A stretch of DNA of 64,000 nucleotides from Paenibacillus allorhizosphaerae. Lineage in GTDB: Bacteria > Bacillota > Bacilli > Paenibacillales > NBRC-103111. How positions within the stretch are numbered: position 1 is the first letter of the stretch; the number at the start of each line of letters is the position of its first letter. The translations under genes and the position numbers were made by a program. The notes below the pieces were generated by a model. That model did no database searches. It had not been told where the DNA came from and saw only the letters and a list, made by a program, of their open reading frames with translations. Positions 53,058-60,780 of this stretch are shown piece by piece. The stretch spans positions 558,001 to 622,000 of the forward strand of contig NZ_CAJVCE010000001.1 in assembly GCF_910594985.1 (NCBI RefSeq). Direction: 5' to 3'.

Positions 53058-54353
53058 CTAGAGCCGCGGGATGTCCATTACCCGATTGGACTCCATCGCC
53101 CGGTCCGCCGCGAATCCGATCAAGTGGCCGTAAATCGATTGTTCCAACGCGGTCGAGGATATCGACGGCGTCTCTCCGCGCAAGACGCGTACGAAATCGG
53201 CAACGAGCCGCAAATCGCCCCCACCGTGCATATCTTTGCTGACGTTGAGTTCCACGCGTTCTTCGGTATATTCGTGACCGCGGCGGGCATCCGGATGACG
53301 GACGATGAAATAGCCGTCTTCCATAAAACCCTCGATCTCGCCTTCCGTGCCGATGATATGGATGCGTCGGCCGGGCTTTGACGCGCCGCCGACCATATTG
53401 TGGGTCGCCGTCGAACCGTCGGCGAACTGCACAACCACGGATTGGTGGTCGACTACGTCGTTATCGCATTTCCATACGCAGCGGCCGTACGGATTATCGG
53501 TACGGAGCGACTCAATGAGCTGCTCCTCCGTCCATCGAACCCCGAGATGGTAGTGCGGCGACACGTACGATTTCCACAGTCCCTGCTCGACATAGTGCTT
53601 TTTGGCCGAGTAGACGCAGGATGCCTCGATCGGGCAGTCGAGCAAACATCGGGTACCCGCCCCTTCCGGCGCGCGTTCCGGCCGAAAATACGTCAAGCCG
53701 CCCATGCTGCTCACTTTCTCCGGCACGACGCCGCGCATCATCCAGGTCAGCAAATCAAGATCGTGGCAGCATTTGGCCATCAGCATCGAAGACTTGCATT
53801 TCTCTTTGCTGCCCCACTTGCCACGGACAAACGCCATCGCCATATGATGGTAGCTGACAAGCTCCGTCGTCTGCATATTCTGGATATCGCCGATTTCCCC
53901 GGCAGCGAGCCGCTTATGGATCTCTACATAAAATGGCGCATAACGCAGCACGTGGCAGATCATCACTTTGCGGCCGTGGGCGCGGGCGCAATCATGCAGC
54001 TCCATGATTTCTTCGGCGGACGTACCGATCGGTTTTTCGAGCAAAATATCGTATCCGGCGCGCAGCAGCGGAAGCGACGTTTCCACGTGCTGCGCGTCCA
54101 TCGTGCCGTTGATGACGGCGTCTGCGATTTTCCCGCGGCTCGTCAGCTGCTCGATACTTTCGAATACCGCGTCTGCTCCAATATGGAATTTTTCCGCGCA
54201 TTGCTTGCGCCGGATGGGATCCGGGTCGACAACGCCGACGATTTGCAGCTCTTCCGGATGCGAGTTCGCATAAGATGCGTACAGCACCGCGCGATGACCG
54301 GCGCCGACGATGATGGCGGTAATCGGGTTATTGCTGGAACGGTTCGTTTCCAT
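53058..54353 (-). CDS. Gfo/Idh/MocA-family oxidoreductase
   Basis: A 431-residue NAD(P)-dependent enzyme has Rossmann segment AIIVGAGHRAVLYASYANSH, catalytic Lys in LLEKPIGTS and the C-terminal domain with KCCHDLDLLTWMM. A four-Cys cluster region (TRCLLDCPIEASCVYSAKKH) is unusual for the family and may bind metal. Start ATG 54353 follows GGAGG; the frame is open to 54443 but lacks a site there. It is monocistronic with its own terminator. Probably acts on a sugar or inositol; the substrate is unknown. Confidence 0.9.
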   Translation of the reverse strand: METNRSSNNPITAIIVGAGHRAVLYASYANSHPEELQIVGVVDPDPIRRKQCAEKFHIGADAVFESIEQLTSRGKIADAVINGTMDAQHVETSLPLLRAGYDILLEKPIGTSAEEIMELHDCARAHGRKVMICHVLRYAPFYVEIHKRLAAGEIGDIQNMQTTELVSYHHMAMAFVRGKWGSKEKCKSSMLMAKCCHDLDLLTWMMRGVVPEKVSSMGGLTYFRPERAPEGAGTRCLLDCPIEASCVYSAKKHYVEQGLWKSYVSPHYHLGVRWTEEQLIESLRTDNPYGRCVWKCDNDVVDHQSVVVQFADGSTATHNMVGGASKPGRRIHIIGTEGEIEGFMEDGYFIVRHPDARRGHEYTEERVELNVSKDMHGGGDLRLVADFVRVLRGETPSISSTALEQSIYGHLIGFAADRAMESNRVMDIPRL

Positions 54354-54500
54354 GTAAGACCTCCGTGGGACGACGTATTCGTTGCGGCCGGGAGTGCTTA
54401 TTCCCAGCTTGTATGCATCCTGTATTTTATTATAAGGAATCACACGGTTAACGACATATCTTTAAATTGTCTTTAAATGCGTTCCAGCTCACCAAATTTG

Positions 54501-54526
54501 AAAAAACCCGGCATAGCTGCCGGGCT
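54501..54526 (-). terminator. Terminator after the NlpC/P60 gene
   Basis: GCCCGGC and GCCGGGT pair around a short loop and are followed on the minus strand by TTTTTTC, about 25 bases past the stop at 54550. Confidence 0.85.
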
Positions 54527-54549
54527 TGGAATAATGACGGTTATGCGGT

Positions 54550-55428
54550 TTATAATACGTGACGGGCGGATATGTACTTGTCTTTCCAGTAGCCTGATGT
54601 AAGCGATGAGATCGTAACCCCGTCCGTAGATGGCGCATTGTGAATGAATTGGCCGTTGCCCATGTAGATCCCTACATGATTGATGTCGTCTTTACTGCTT
54701 GTCCCAAAAAAGACGAGGTCGCCTTTTTGCAAATTCGATTTCGATACGGCTTTCCCGGCGTCCTTCTGATATCGAGTTCCCCACCTAAGCTCTACGCCTT
54801 CTTTTCCGAAAACATATTTCGTAAACGCGGAGCAATCCATGACGTTCGGGGCTTTATTCACTCCAAACTCATAACGCGTGACGCCCTGCAATTTTTTTGC
54901 TTGTTGAATGATTCGATCGGCAGTGCCCGCGCCAGGCTGCGACGTAGACGGATTCGACGGTGCCGGTGTGCCCGAGGTAGTGACGTAATCGGTTGACACA
55001 TAACCCACTTTACCGTCTGCTGAAATTTTCAGCCAGTACGAGTTCACTTTCTCCAGTACTTGAAACTTCGATCCGGCTTTTAACAAGCCGTACACTTTGC
55101 TATCCGTTGATGGCCCTGAGCGGAAATTGACCGAGCGGCTGACGGTTCCCGTAGCCCCGGAAGTACCAGATGACGATTTCTCGCTTATGTAATTGGTCGA
55201 TAAGTACCCGACCTTACCATTCACCTTCGCTTTTACCCAGTACTGATTCACGTCATCGATGATTTCAAAAGTGGTTCCCGGCTTCAACAAACTATAGACG
55301 CTGCTGTCCGTGGAAGGAGCCGAACGGAAGTTTACAGATCGGTCAACTGTGCCCTGCGCTGCAAATGCGGATGTCGATAAGGTCAATGCTAGTGCCGTCA
55401 TTGATACTAAACTAATAAACTTTTTCAT
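54550..55428 (-). CDS. Secreted NlpC/P60 endopeptidase with two SH3b domains
   Basis: A 292-residue protein has a signal peptide (ending TSAFAAQ), two bacterial SH3 repeats (VNFRSAPSTDSSVYSLLKPG; VNFRSGPSTDSKVYGLLKAG), a Ser/Pro linker and a C-terminal C40 peptidase domain. Catalytic Cys lies in MDCSAFTKYVF, His in NHVGIYMG and the third polar residue in FIHNAPS. It cleaves D-Glu/meso-DAP peptide links in the cell wall; the SH3 domains bind wall. The start at 55428 follows AGGAGGGG. Likely a cell-separation or spore-related lysin. Confidence 0.93.
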   Translation of the reverse strand: MKKFISLVSMTALALTLSTSAFAAQGTVDRSVNFRSAPSTDSSVYSLLKPGTTFEIIDDVNQYWVKAKVNGKVGYLSTNYISEKSSSGTSGATGTVSRSVNFRSGPSTDSKVYGLLKAGSKFQVLEKVNSYWLKISADGKVGYVSTDYVTTSGTPAPSNPSTSQPGAGTADRIIQQAKKLQGVTRYEFGVNKAPNVMDCSAFTKYVFGKEGVELRWGTRYQKDAGKAVSKSNLQKGDLVFFGTSSKDDINHVGIYMGNGQFIHNAPSTDGVTISSLTSGYWKDKYISARHVL

Positions 55429-55510
55429 TAAATCCCCTCCTGATGAAATTGTAACCTTCTTAGGAAATCAATTCATCACGCAATTTATGGAAGCGGACAC
55501 AGGCGGCAAA

Positions 55511-55541
55511 CAGCCGGTTCCGCATTGTGCGAAACCGGCTG
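55511..55541 (-). terminator. Terminator after map
   Basis: CAGCCGGTT and AACCGGCTG form a 9-bp stem with extra CGC/GCG pairing in the loop. TTTGCC follows on the minus strand, about 85 bases past the map stop. Confidence 0.6.
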
Positions 55542-55624
55542 TCGTTATAGGCTTTCATCCTATTTGGCGATATATTTTACGAATATTGAAAATCGCTTTC
55601 AAAGCCGGAACAAGAACATTCGTT

Positions 55625-56368
55625 CTATTCCGTGATGATGACCGGACCGTTGCTCGTAATGGCAATCGTATGCTCGTACTGCGCCGACAATCCGCCGTCA
55701 AACGTTCTGGCCGTCCACCCATCGTCATCCAGTTTCGTGCGGAACGTTCCCGTATTGAGCATCGGCTCGATCGTGATGACCATTCCTTCCTTGAGCCTCG
55801 GCCCCTTCCCCGCCGGTCCGTAATGGGGAACCTGCGGCTCCTCGTGCATCTTCTGCCCGATGCCGTGGCCTACGAAATCGCGCACCACCGACAAGCCTTC
55901 GCTTTCGGCATACGTCTGAATGGCATGGGAGATATCGCCGATCCGGTTGCCGTCGATCGCCTGCTCAATCCCTCTGAACAGCGATTCCTTCGTCACGCGC
56001 AGCAAATGGCTTGCCTGCTCGGAGACGTTTCCTACGGCGTACGACCAAGCGGAATCCGCCAGCCAGCCGTTCAAATTGACGACCATATCGATCGTTACGA
56101 TATCCCCGTCTTTGAGCGGCGTGTGATTCGGGAACCCGTGGCAGATAACGTCGTTCACCGAAGCACAGGTCGCGAACGGGTAACCGTTGTATCCTTTTTG
56201 CTCCGGCGTTGCGCCGGACTTGGCCAAGTACGTTTCCACAAACCGATCGATTTCCATCGGCGTGACCCCCGGCTTGATCAAGCGTTCCAATTCCCTGTGG
56301 CAGGAAGAGAGAATTTTGCCGGCCTCTTGCATATATCCGATTTCCTGCGGCGTTTTAATTGTAATCAT
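55625..56368 (-). CDS. map: Methionine aminopeptidase, type I
   Basis: A 247-residue enzyme removes the N-terminal Met from new proteins. The five metal ligands are visible: Asp in TIDMVVN, Asp in LADSAWSYAVG, His in GHGIGQKMHEEP, Glu in TIEPM and Glu in QYEHT; the substrate His is in VICHGFPNH. ATG 56368 (MITIKTPQEIG) is chosen although AAGGAG lies 13 bases away; a TTG at 56380 is too close to it. It is not in the usual ribosomal-protein cluster, so it is probably a second, accessory copy. Confidence 0.93.
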   Translation of the reverse strand: MITIKTPQEIGYMQEAGKILSSCHRELERLIKPGVTPMEIDRFVETYLAKSGATPEQKGYNGYPFATCASVNDVICHGFPNHTPLKDGDIVTIDMVVNLNGWLADSAWSYAVGNVSEQASHLLRVTKESLFRGIEQAIDGNRIGDISHAIQTYAESEGLSVVRDFVGHGIGQKMHEEPQVPHYGPAGKGPRLKEGMVITIEPMLNTGTFRTKLDDDGWTARTFDGGLSAQYEHTIAITSNGPVIITE

Positions 56369-56484
56369 ACGTTCGCACAAGCTCCTTTCCAGCCCGCTCC
56401 TATCCGTAATCAGGATAGGAAAAATCCCCTCCGTGCGGCGGAATGCGATATTCCTCCCGCCCCGAAGGGGACTCGCCGTTTATA

Positions 56485-57663
56485 TTAATGCACCAATGAG
56501 AACAGCCCGTTAATATGAGTGAGATACCGCACGTTGCTTGCTTCCTTCATGAGCGAAGCCGGCGTACCTTTCAGTTTCAGCTGGCTGCCGCCGATCGTAC
56601 CGATCGCGTCTTTGCGGCCCAGGCTGGCGAGCGTACCGGAGAATACCGGTTTGAACGGCTTCATCGGCAGCCCTTTGGACGACGCGTACAAGTTGAAGCC
56701 GATCGATTCGCCCATTTGCCATGCGATTTGCGCGCTTGGCGGGTAAGGACGGCCTTCCGGCGACATAACGACCGCGCTGTCTCCGGCCAGGAATACGTCA
56801 GGATGAGAAGTGGATTGCAGGAATTCGTTGACCGTTGCCCGTCCGCGAACGGCTTCGATGCCCGAGTTCGCTACGACCGTGTTGCCCGTAACGCCGCCCG
56901 TCCATACGAGCGTGTTCGCTTCGATCGTCGTTCCGTCTTTCAGGATGACATTCTTGCCTTGCACTTCCGTTACGGCTACGCCGGTCAGGATCTTTACGCC
57001 GCGCTGTTCCAGACTCGATTTGGCACGCTCCACCAGGTCTGCGGAGAACCCGGCCAAAATCGAAGGCGCCGCTTCTACGCAGTACAGGGAAACGTCTTGG
57101 AAGTCGACGCCTTTTTCCAGGCACACGGCTGGCAGCGTGTCGACAAGCTCGCCGATCAGCTCGATGCCCGAAAGACCGCCGCCGCCGATAACAAAAGTGG
57201 CGTCCGCTTTGTCTTTCGATTTGCCGTAAGTTTCGATGCGCGCTTCCACGTGCGCGCGGATTTTGTTCGCGTCTTCAACCGATTTCAGCGTGAAGCTGTG
57301 CTCTTCCAGACCCGGGATTCCGAAGAACGCCGTTTCGCTGCCCATCGCGATAACCAGCGTATCGTAGCCGAGCAGTGCGCCGCCTTCCAGCTCCACGCTC
57401 TTTTTCGCGAGATCGATCGATTGAACGGTACCGATTCTCAAATCGACCGATTTGCCGCGCAGCAGCTTGTCCAGAGGGAGCGCCACGTTGCCTTCGTTCA
57501 AACCGCCGACGGAAAGACGGTGCAGTTCCGTTACGATTTGGTGATACGGAGTGCGGTTGACTACGGTAATGGCGGCTTCATCCGCCGATATATGTTTGCG
57601 TGTCGTCAAAGCAGTCAACAAACCGCCGTAGCCGCCGCCTAATATTAAAATTTGCTTAGCCAT
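56485..57663 (-). CDS. ndh: Type II NADH dehydrogenase (NDH-2, YjlD-like)
   Basis: A 392-residue FAD enzyme has two dinucleotide motifs (GGGYGG at 9-14; VIGGGGLSGIELIGEL), the FAD-binding GDSAVV segment and a C-terminal hydrophobic/amphipathic stretch for membrane contact. It oxidises NADH and reduces menaquinone without pumping protons. It is preceded by a DUF1641 gene with a 31-base gap, the same pair as yjlC-yjlD (ndh) of B. subtilis. GGAGG precedes ATG 57663. A Rex-like operator lies upstream of the pair. Confidence 0.9.
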   Translation of the reverse strand: MAKQILILGGGYGGLLTALTTRKHISADEAAITVVNRTPYHQIVTELHRLSVGGLNEGNVALPLDKLLRGKSVDLRIGTVQSIDLAKKSVELEGGALLGYDTLVIAMGSETAFFGIPGLEEHSFTLKSVEDANKIRAHVEARIETYGKSKDKADATFVIGGGGLSGIELIGELVDTLPAVCLEKGVDFQDVSLYCVEAAPSILAGFSADLVERAKSSLEQRGVKILTGVAVTEVQGKNVILKDGTTIEANTLVWTGGVTGNTVVANSGIEAVRGRATVNEFLQSTSHPDVFLAGDSAVVMSPEGRPYPPSAQIAWQMGESIGFNLYASSKGLPMKPFKPVFSGTLASLGRKDAIGTIGGSQLKLKGTPASLMKEASNVRYLTHINGLFSLVH

Positions 57664-57694
57664 ACTTATCCTCCATTCTAGTTCTGCTTACGGA

Positions 57695-58135
57695 TTAGCG
57701 CTGATTTTGACGCTCCGCCATGACTGCCAAAAAAGCTTGCGTAAAACGCAACGTGCTTTGGACCTGAGGATCTTTGAGCATTTTGAGAATACCGAACAAA
57801 CCGATGGTCGTCGATTCGCTCTGAGCGCGGTCGCTTGCTTCCACCGCTGCTGCCGCGATGCCTTTGGCTTTCTCGCCGATCGGCTTCACGAATTCTTCGA
57901 GTCCGCCTTTCAGATCGTCGATGAGCACACGGTCGTTCGCAACCGTTTGCGCCAAGTCGTACGCTTTCGTCATCAGGGTCACCATTTCAGCGAGCTTAGG
58001 CAGTTGCTCTACCAGTTCGGTAAGAGATTTTTGAACCTCGGGCTTGAGCAGCTGATCGAGCACGTCCAATTCACCGCGTACGTTTTTTGCCGCGGCTTCT
58101 ACGCTTGCCGGTTGTTGCGTTGATGTTTCGGACAT
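57695..58135 (-). CDS. DUF1641-family protein (YjlC-like)
   Basis: A 146-residue, all-helical acidic protein with the DUF1641 region (VQSTLRFTQAFLAVMAERQ at the end) matches YjlC, the partner encoded upstream of ndh in Bacillus. It probably assists or regulates the NADH dehydrogenase at the membrane; the mechanism is unknown. ATG 58135 (MSETSTQQP) follows AAGGAGG and is chosen over an upstream start at 58162. Confidence 0.85.
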   Translation of the reverse strand: MSETSTQQPASVEAAAKNVRGELDVLDQLLKPEVQKSLTELVEQLPKLAEMVTLMTKAYDLAQTVANDRVLIDDLKGGLEEFVKPIGEKAKGIAAAAVEASDRAQSESTTIGLFGILKMLKDPQVQSTLRFTQAFLAVMAERQNQR

Positions 58136-58202
58136 GAAAAAAGCCTCCTTTGCGTGTAACAATGTTAGTACCTACAACCCAATACTATACTCCTCTTCGT
58201 TG

Positions 58203-58220
58203 TTGTGATTATATTCACAT
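58203..58220. promoter_or_regulatory. Rex-like operator upstream of the DUF1641-ndh operon
   Basis: TTGTGATTATATTCACAT matches the redox-sensor Rex consensus TTGTGAANNNNTTCACAA at all but two of its fixed positions. The TATAAT inside it could be the -10 element. It is 68 bases upstream of the first gene. Rex would repress at high NAD+/NADH and release when NADH rises, as in B. subtilis ndh. Nothing else is seen in 58221-58458. Confidence 0.75.
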
Positions 58221-58458
58221 TAAAGACAAGAATAATATCTGTAGTTAGGCGTTCTATTCTGACTCATTTATTCTAAACCTTTCCAAAAAAAAGTCAAAGC
58301 AAATTTTTTACATGGTATCGCTTTCATTTATAAAAAGTTATTTTATGAAATATTCCAAAGACCCCCTCGACCGACCGCTTCGGAAGGTCGTTACCGAGAA
58401 TCCTCTGTCCGCGAAAGGGATCTATGGATTGGCGTTCGTTTCGCCGGCTAACGCTTAT

Positions 58459-58851
58459 TTAAAGCCCTTCCTGATCCTGCTTTTCGATATGGCCTTTGAT
58501 CGCGGCAATCGCGTCCTCTTCCGAGTCGTTGATCACGTCTTTGCCATCCTCGACGATGTTCCGGTTGTCATAGAGCTCATTTTTTGCCGTTACCTGCAAT
58601 TCGATATCATTGTTCTCCATCGATTTAATCTCTTTTTCTGGATGTACCCTCGTAGTTTTTACCATCTTTGCAAATTTATTCGTATCATTCACCGGGCAAA
58701 AGACGGATTCGATAGCGGCCGATTCCGTCGCAGCCGAGCTTGCCGGTCGCGCAGAGCTGAGCGGGAGCACCGACCGGTACTCCCAATCCCACTCATTGCT
58801 GCTCGTGTGCTGCTCCTTCCTGTTCCAGATCAGTGTCGGATCGGCCGTCAC
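58459..58851 (-). CDS. Orphan W-rich protein with unresolved N-terminus
   Basis: An open frame runs without a stop from the ABC-transporter stop (58921) to 58459, in the same frame as that transporter. It reads as genuine protein: EYWNTPLFRDPINDVT, TADPTLIWNRKEQHTSSNEW, DWEYRSVLP, then a low-complexity Ala/Ser part and an acidic tail (YDNRNIVEDGKDVINDSEED). The first usable start is a GTG at 58851, which would cut off the first conserved-looking stretch; ATG 58665 or 58620 are other options. None has a ribosome site. It may be an N-terminally truncated gene. No family was recognised with confidence. Confidence 0.5.
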   Translation of the reverse strand: MTADPTLIWNRKEQHTSSNEWDWEYRSVLPLSSARPASSAATESAAIESVFCPVNDTNKFAKMVKTTRVHPEKEIKSMENNDIELQVTAKNELYDNRNIVEDGKDVINDSEEDAIAAIKGHIEKQDQEGL

Positions 58852-58920
58852 GTCGTTGATCGGATCTCGAAACAGCGGCGTATTCCAATATTCGATTCCA
58901 TTTTTGACTCGGGGGCGCGG

Positions 58921-60780
58921 TTAACCTACACGCTTGAACTGGCTTGTATACAATTCGTAGTAAAATCCGCGCTTCTCCAGCAGTTCCAGGTGCGTGCCCC
59001 GCTCGATAATTTCTCCGCCGTTGATGACCAGGATCATGTCGGCTTCCCGGATCGTGCTCAGACGGTGAGCGATCACGAAGCTGGTGCGTCCTTTCATCAG
59101 CGTATTCATCGCTTCTTGGATATGCATCTCGGTCCGCGTGTCGATGCTGCTCGTCGCTTCGTCCAATATCAGGATGGCCGGATCGGCCAATATCGCTCTT
59201 GCAATCGTGAGCAGTTGCCGTTGTCCATGGCTTAGATTGCCGCCCTCGGCCGTGAGTACCGTATCGTAGCCATGAGACAGCTTCCGGATGAACCCGTCCG
59301 CATTGGCCAGCTTCGCCGCGGCTTCCACTTCCTGATCGGTTGCATCCAGCCGGCCGTAACGAATATTTTCACGTATCGTATCGGAGAAGACATAAGCGTC
59401 CTGCAGCACGATGCCGAGCTTCGTTCGCAAGCTGTCCTTTTCCATATGACGAATGTTCTCGCCGTCGATCGTGATCGTTCCCCGGTCAATATCGTAGAAC
59501 CGGGTCAGCAAATTGACGATCGTCGTCTTCCCTGCGCCTGTCGGACCGACCAACGCGATCGTGTCCCCCGGCTTTGCCGTAAAGGAAAGATCTTTAATGA
59601 TCGGAATATCCGCTTTATAGCCGAAAGCGACATGGTCAAAACGCACTTCGCCTTTCACATGCGTCAGCTTCTTGGCGCCCGCTTCGTCTTCGTACTCCGA
59701 CGCGGTGTCCATCACCTCGAATACGCGCTCGGCGCCGGCGATCGCCGTCTGGATCATATTGAACTGGTTTGCCAGCTCGTTGATCGGGCGGCCGAACTGC
59801 TTGGAATAATTCAGAAAGCTGACGACGACTCCGACAGATGTCATGCTCATGAGCGCCATCCAGCCGCCGCCGCAAGCAATAACCGCGAAGCCGAAGTTAT
59901 TGATGACGTTCATGACCGGGCCCATCAGTCCGGTATAGATTTGTGCCTTTGTCCCGTAACTTCTGAGCCTTGCGTTGATCTCGCTAAATTCGGCGACCGC
60001 TTTCTCCTCGCGGCAAAACGTCGTGAGCACCTTTTGACCCGAAACGGTCTCTTCAATATACCCGTTCAGCTCGCCGAGTTGCTTCTGCTGTCCGGAGACG
60101 AAGTTTCTCGTGTTCGCGGCAATTTTGCGCGTGACGATCATAACGATCGGTATCGTGATCAGGCTGAGCAATGTAAGCCAAATATTCAGGCTCAACATGA
60201 TCGCGAGCGAACCGACGACGGTGAGCACGCTGGAGAACAGCTGCGTTACGCTTTGATTGAGCGAGCTGGCCACATTCTCGATATCGTTCGTCGTCCGGCT
60301 CATAAGCTCCCCGTGCGTTCGGGTGTCAAAGAAACGGAGCGGCAGCTTTTGCAGCCTGGCGAACATGTCGTTACGCATCACCCATACGGTGCGCTGCGAC
60401 ACTTTGGCCATGACGTACGCTTGAACCCAGGAAGTAATCGAACTGAATGCGTAGACGGCGAACAAGGCGAAGCATAGCCAGAGCAAGCCGTAATAATCGT
60501 TCGGTATAATATATCGGTCGACGGCCGTACCGATCAAATAAGGCCCGACCAAGCCGAGTCCGGAATTCAGCGCCGTGATGATAAACACGGTGATCAAGCC
60601 TTTTCGCTGCCGGCTGAGGTACGTCCATAACCGCTTCAACGTTTCTTTCGTATTTTTGGGGCGGACTTTCGGCATAATCCCCCGGCCCGGCCCTCCGCCC
60701 ATCCCCGGTCCGAACATGGGAGGCGGGCTTGCCGGCCGATCCTGGCCGCCGCCATGATTCGCATTTCTGGCATCAGACAT
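58921..60780 (-). CDS. ABC exporter half-transporter, canonical Walker B subunit
   Basis: A 619-residue half-transporter has a Pro/Gly-rich N-terminal tail (PPPMFGPGMGGGPGRG), six membrane helices and an ATPase domain. Walker A is VGPTGAGKTT, Walker B ILILDEATSSID with the catalytic Glu, while the signature is degenerate (LSHGQRQL instead of LSGGQ). Together with the partner gene it forms a heterodimeric BmrCD-type exporter with one active and one degenerate ATP site. Start ATG 60780 follows AAGGAGG and overlaps the partner's stop by 8 bases. Confidence 0.92.
   Translation of the reverse strand: MSDARNANHGGGQDRPASPPPMFGPGMGGGPGRGIMPKVRPKNTKETLKRLWTYLSRQRKGLITVFIITALNSGLGLVGPYLIGTAVDRYIIPNDYYGLLWLCFALFAVYAFSSITSWVQAYVMAKVSQRTVWVMRNDMFARLQKLPLRFFDTRTHGELMSRTTNDIENVASSLNQSVTQLFSSVLTVVGSLAIMLSLNIWLTLLSLITIPIVMIVTRKIAANTRNFVSGQQKQLGELNGYIEETVSGQKVLTTFCREEKAVAEFSEINARLRSYGTKAQIYTGLMGPVMNVINNFGFAVIACGGGWMALMSMTSVGVVVSFLNYSKQFGRPINELANQFNMIQTAIAGAERVFEVMDTASEYEDEAGAKKLTHVKGEVRFDHVAFGYKADIPIIKDLSFTAKPGDTIALVGPTGAGKTTIVNLLTRFYDIDRGTITIDGENIRHMEKDSLRTKLGIVLQDAYVFSDTIRENIRYGRLDATDQEVEAAAKLANADGFIRKLSHGYDTVLTAEGGNLSHGQRQLLTIARAILADPAILILDEATSSIDTRTEMHIQEAMNTLMKGRTSFVIAHRLSTIREADMILVINGGEIIERGTHLELLEKRGFYYELYTSQFKRVG

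Noticed and set aside
53400..54476. Plus-strand frame of 358 codons opposite the dehydrogenase
   Set aside because: Antisense shadow of the Gfo/Idh/MocA gene; Arg-rich low-complexity product and no ribosome site.
55310..57642. Two long plus-strand frames opposite map and ndh
   Set aside because: Shadows caused by codon bias of the real minus-strand genes, which carry complete active-site motifs.
58312..60477. Plus-strand frames opposite the ABC exporter subunit
   Set aside because: Antisense of ATPase and membrane-domain coding sequence; no ribosome site and Arg/His-rich translation.
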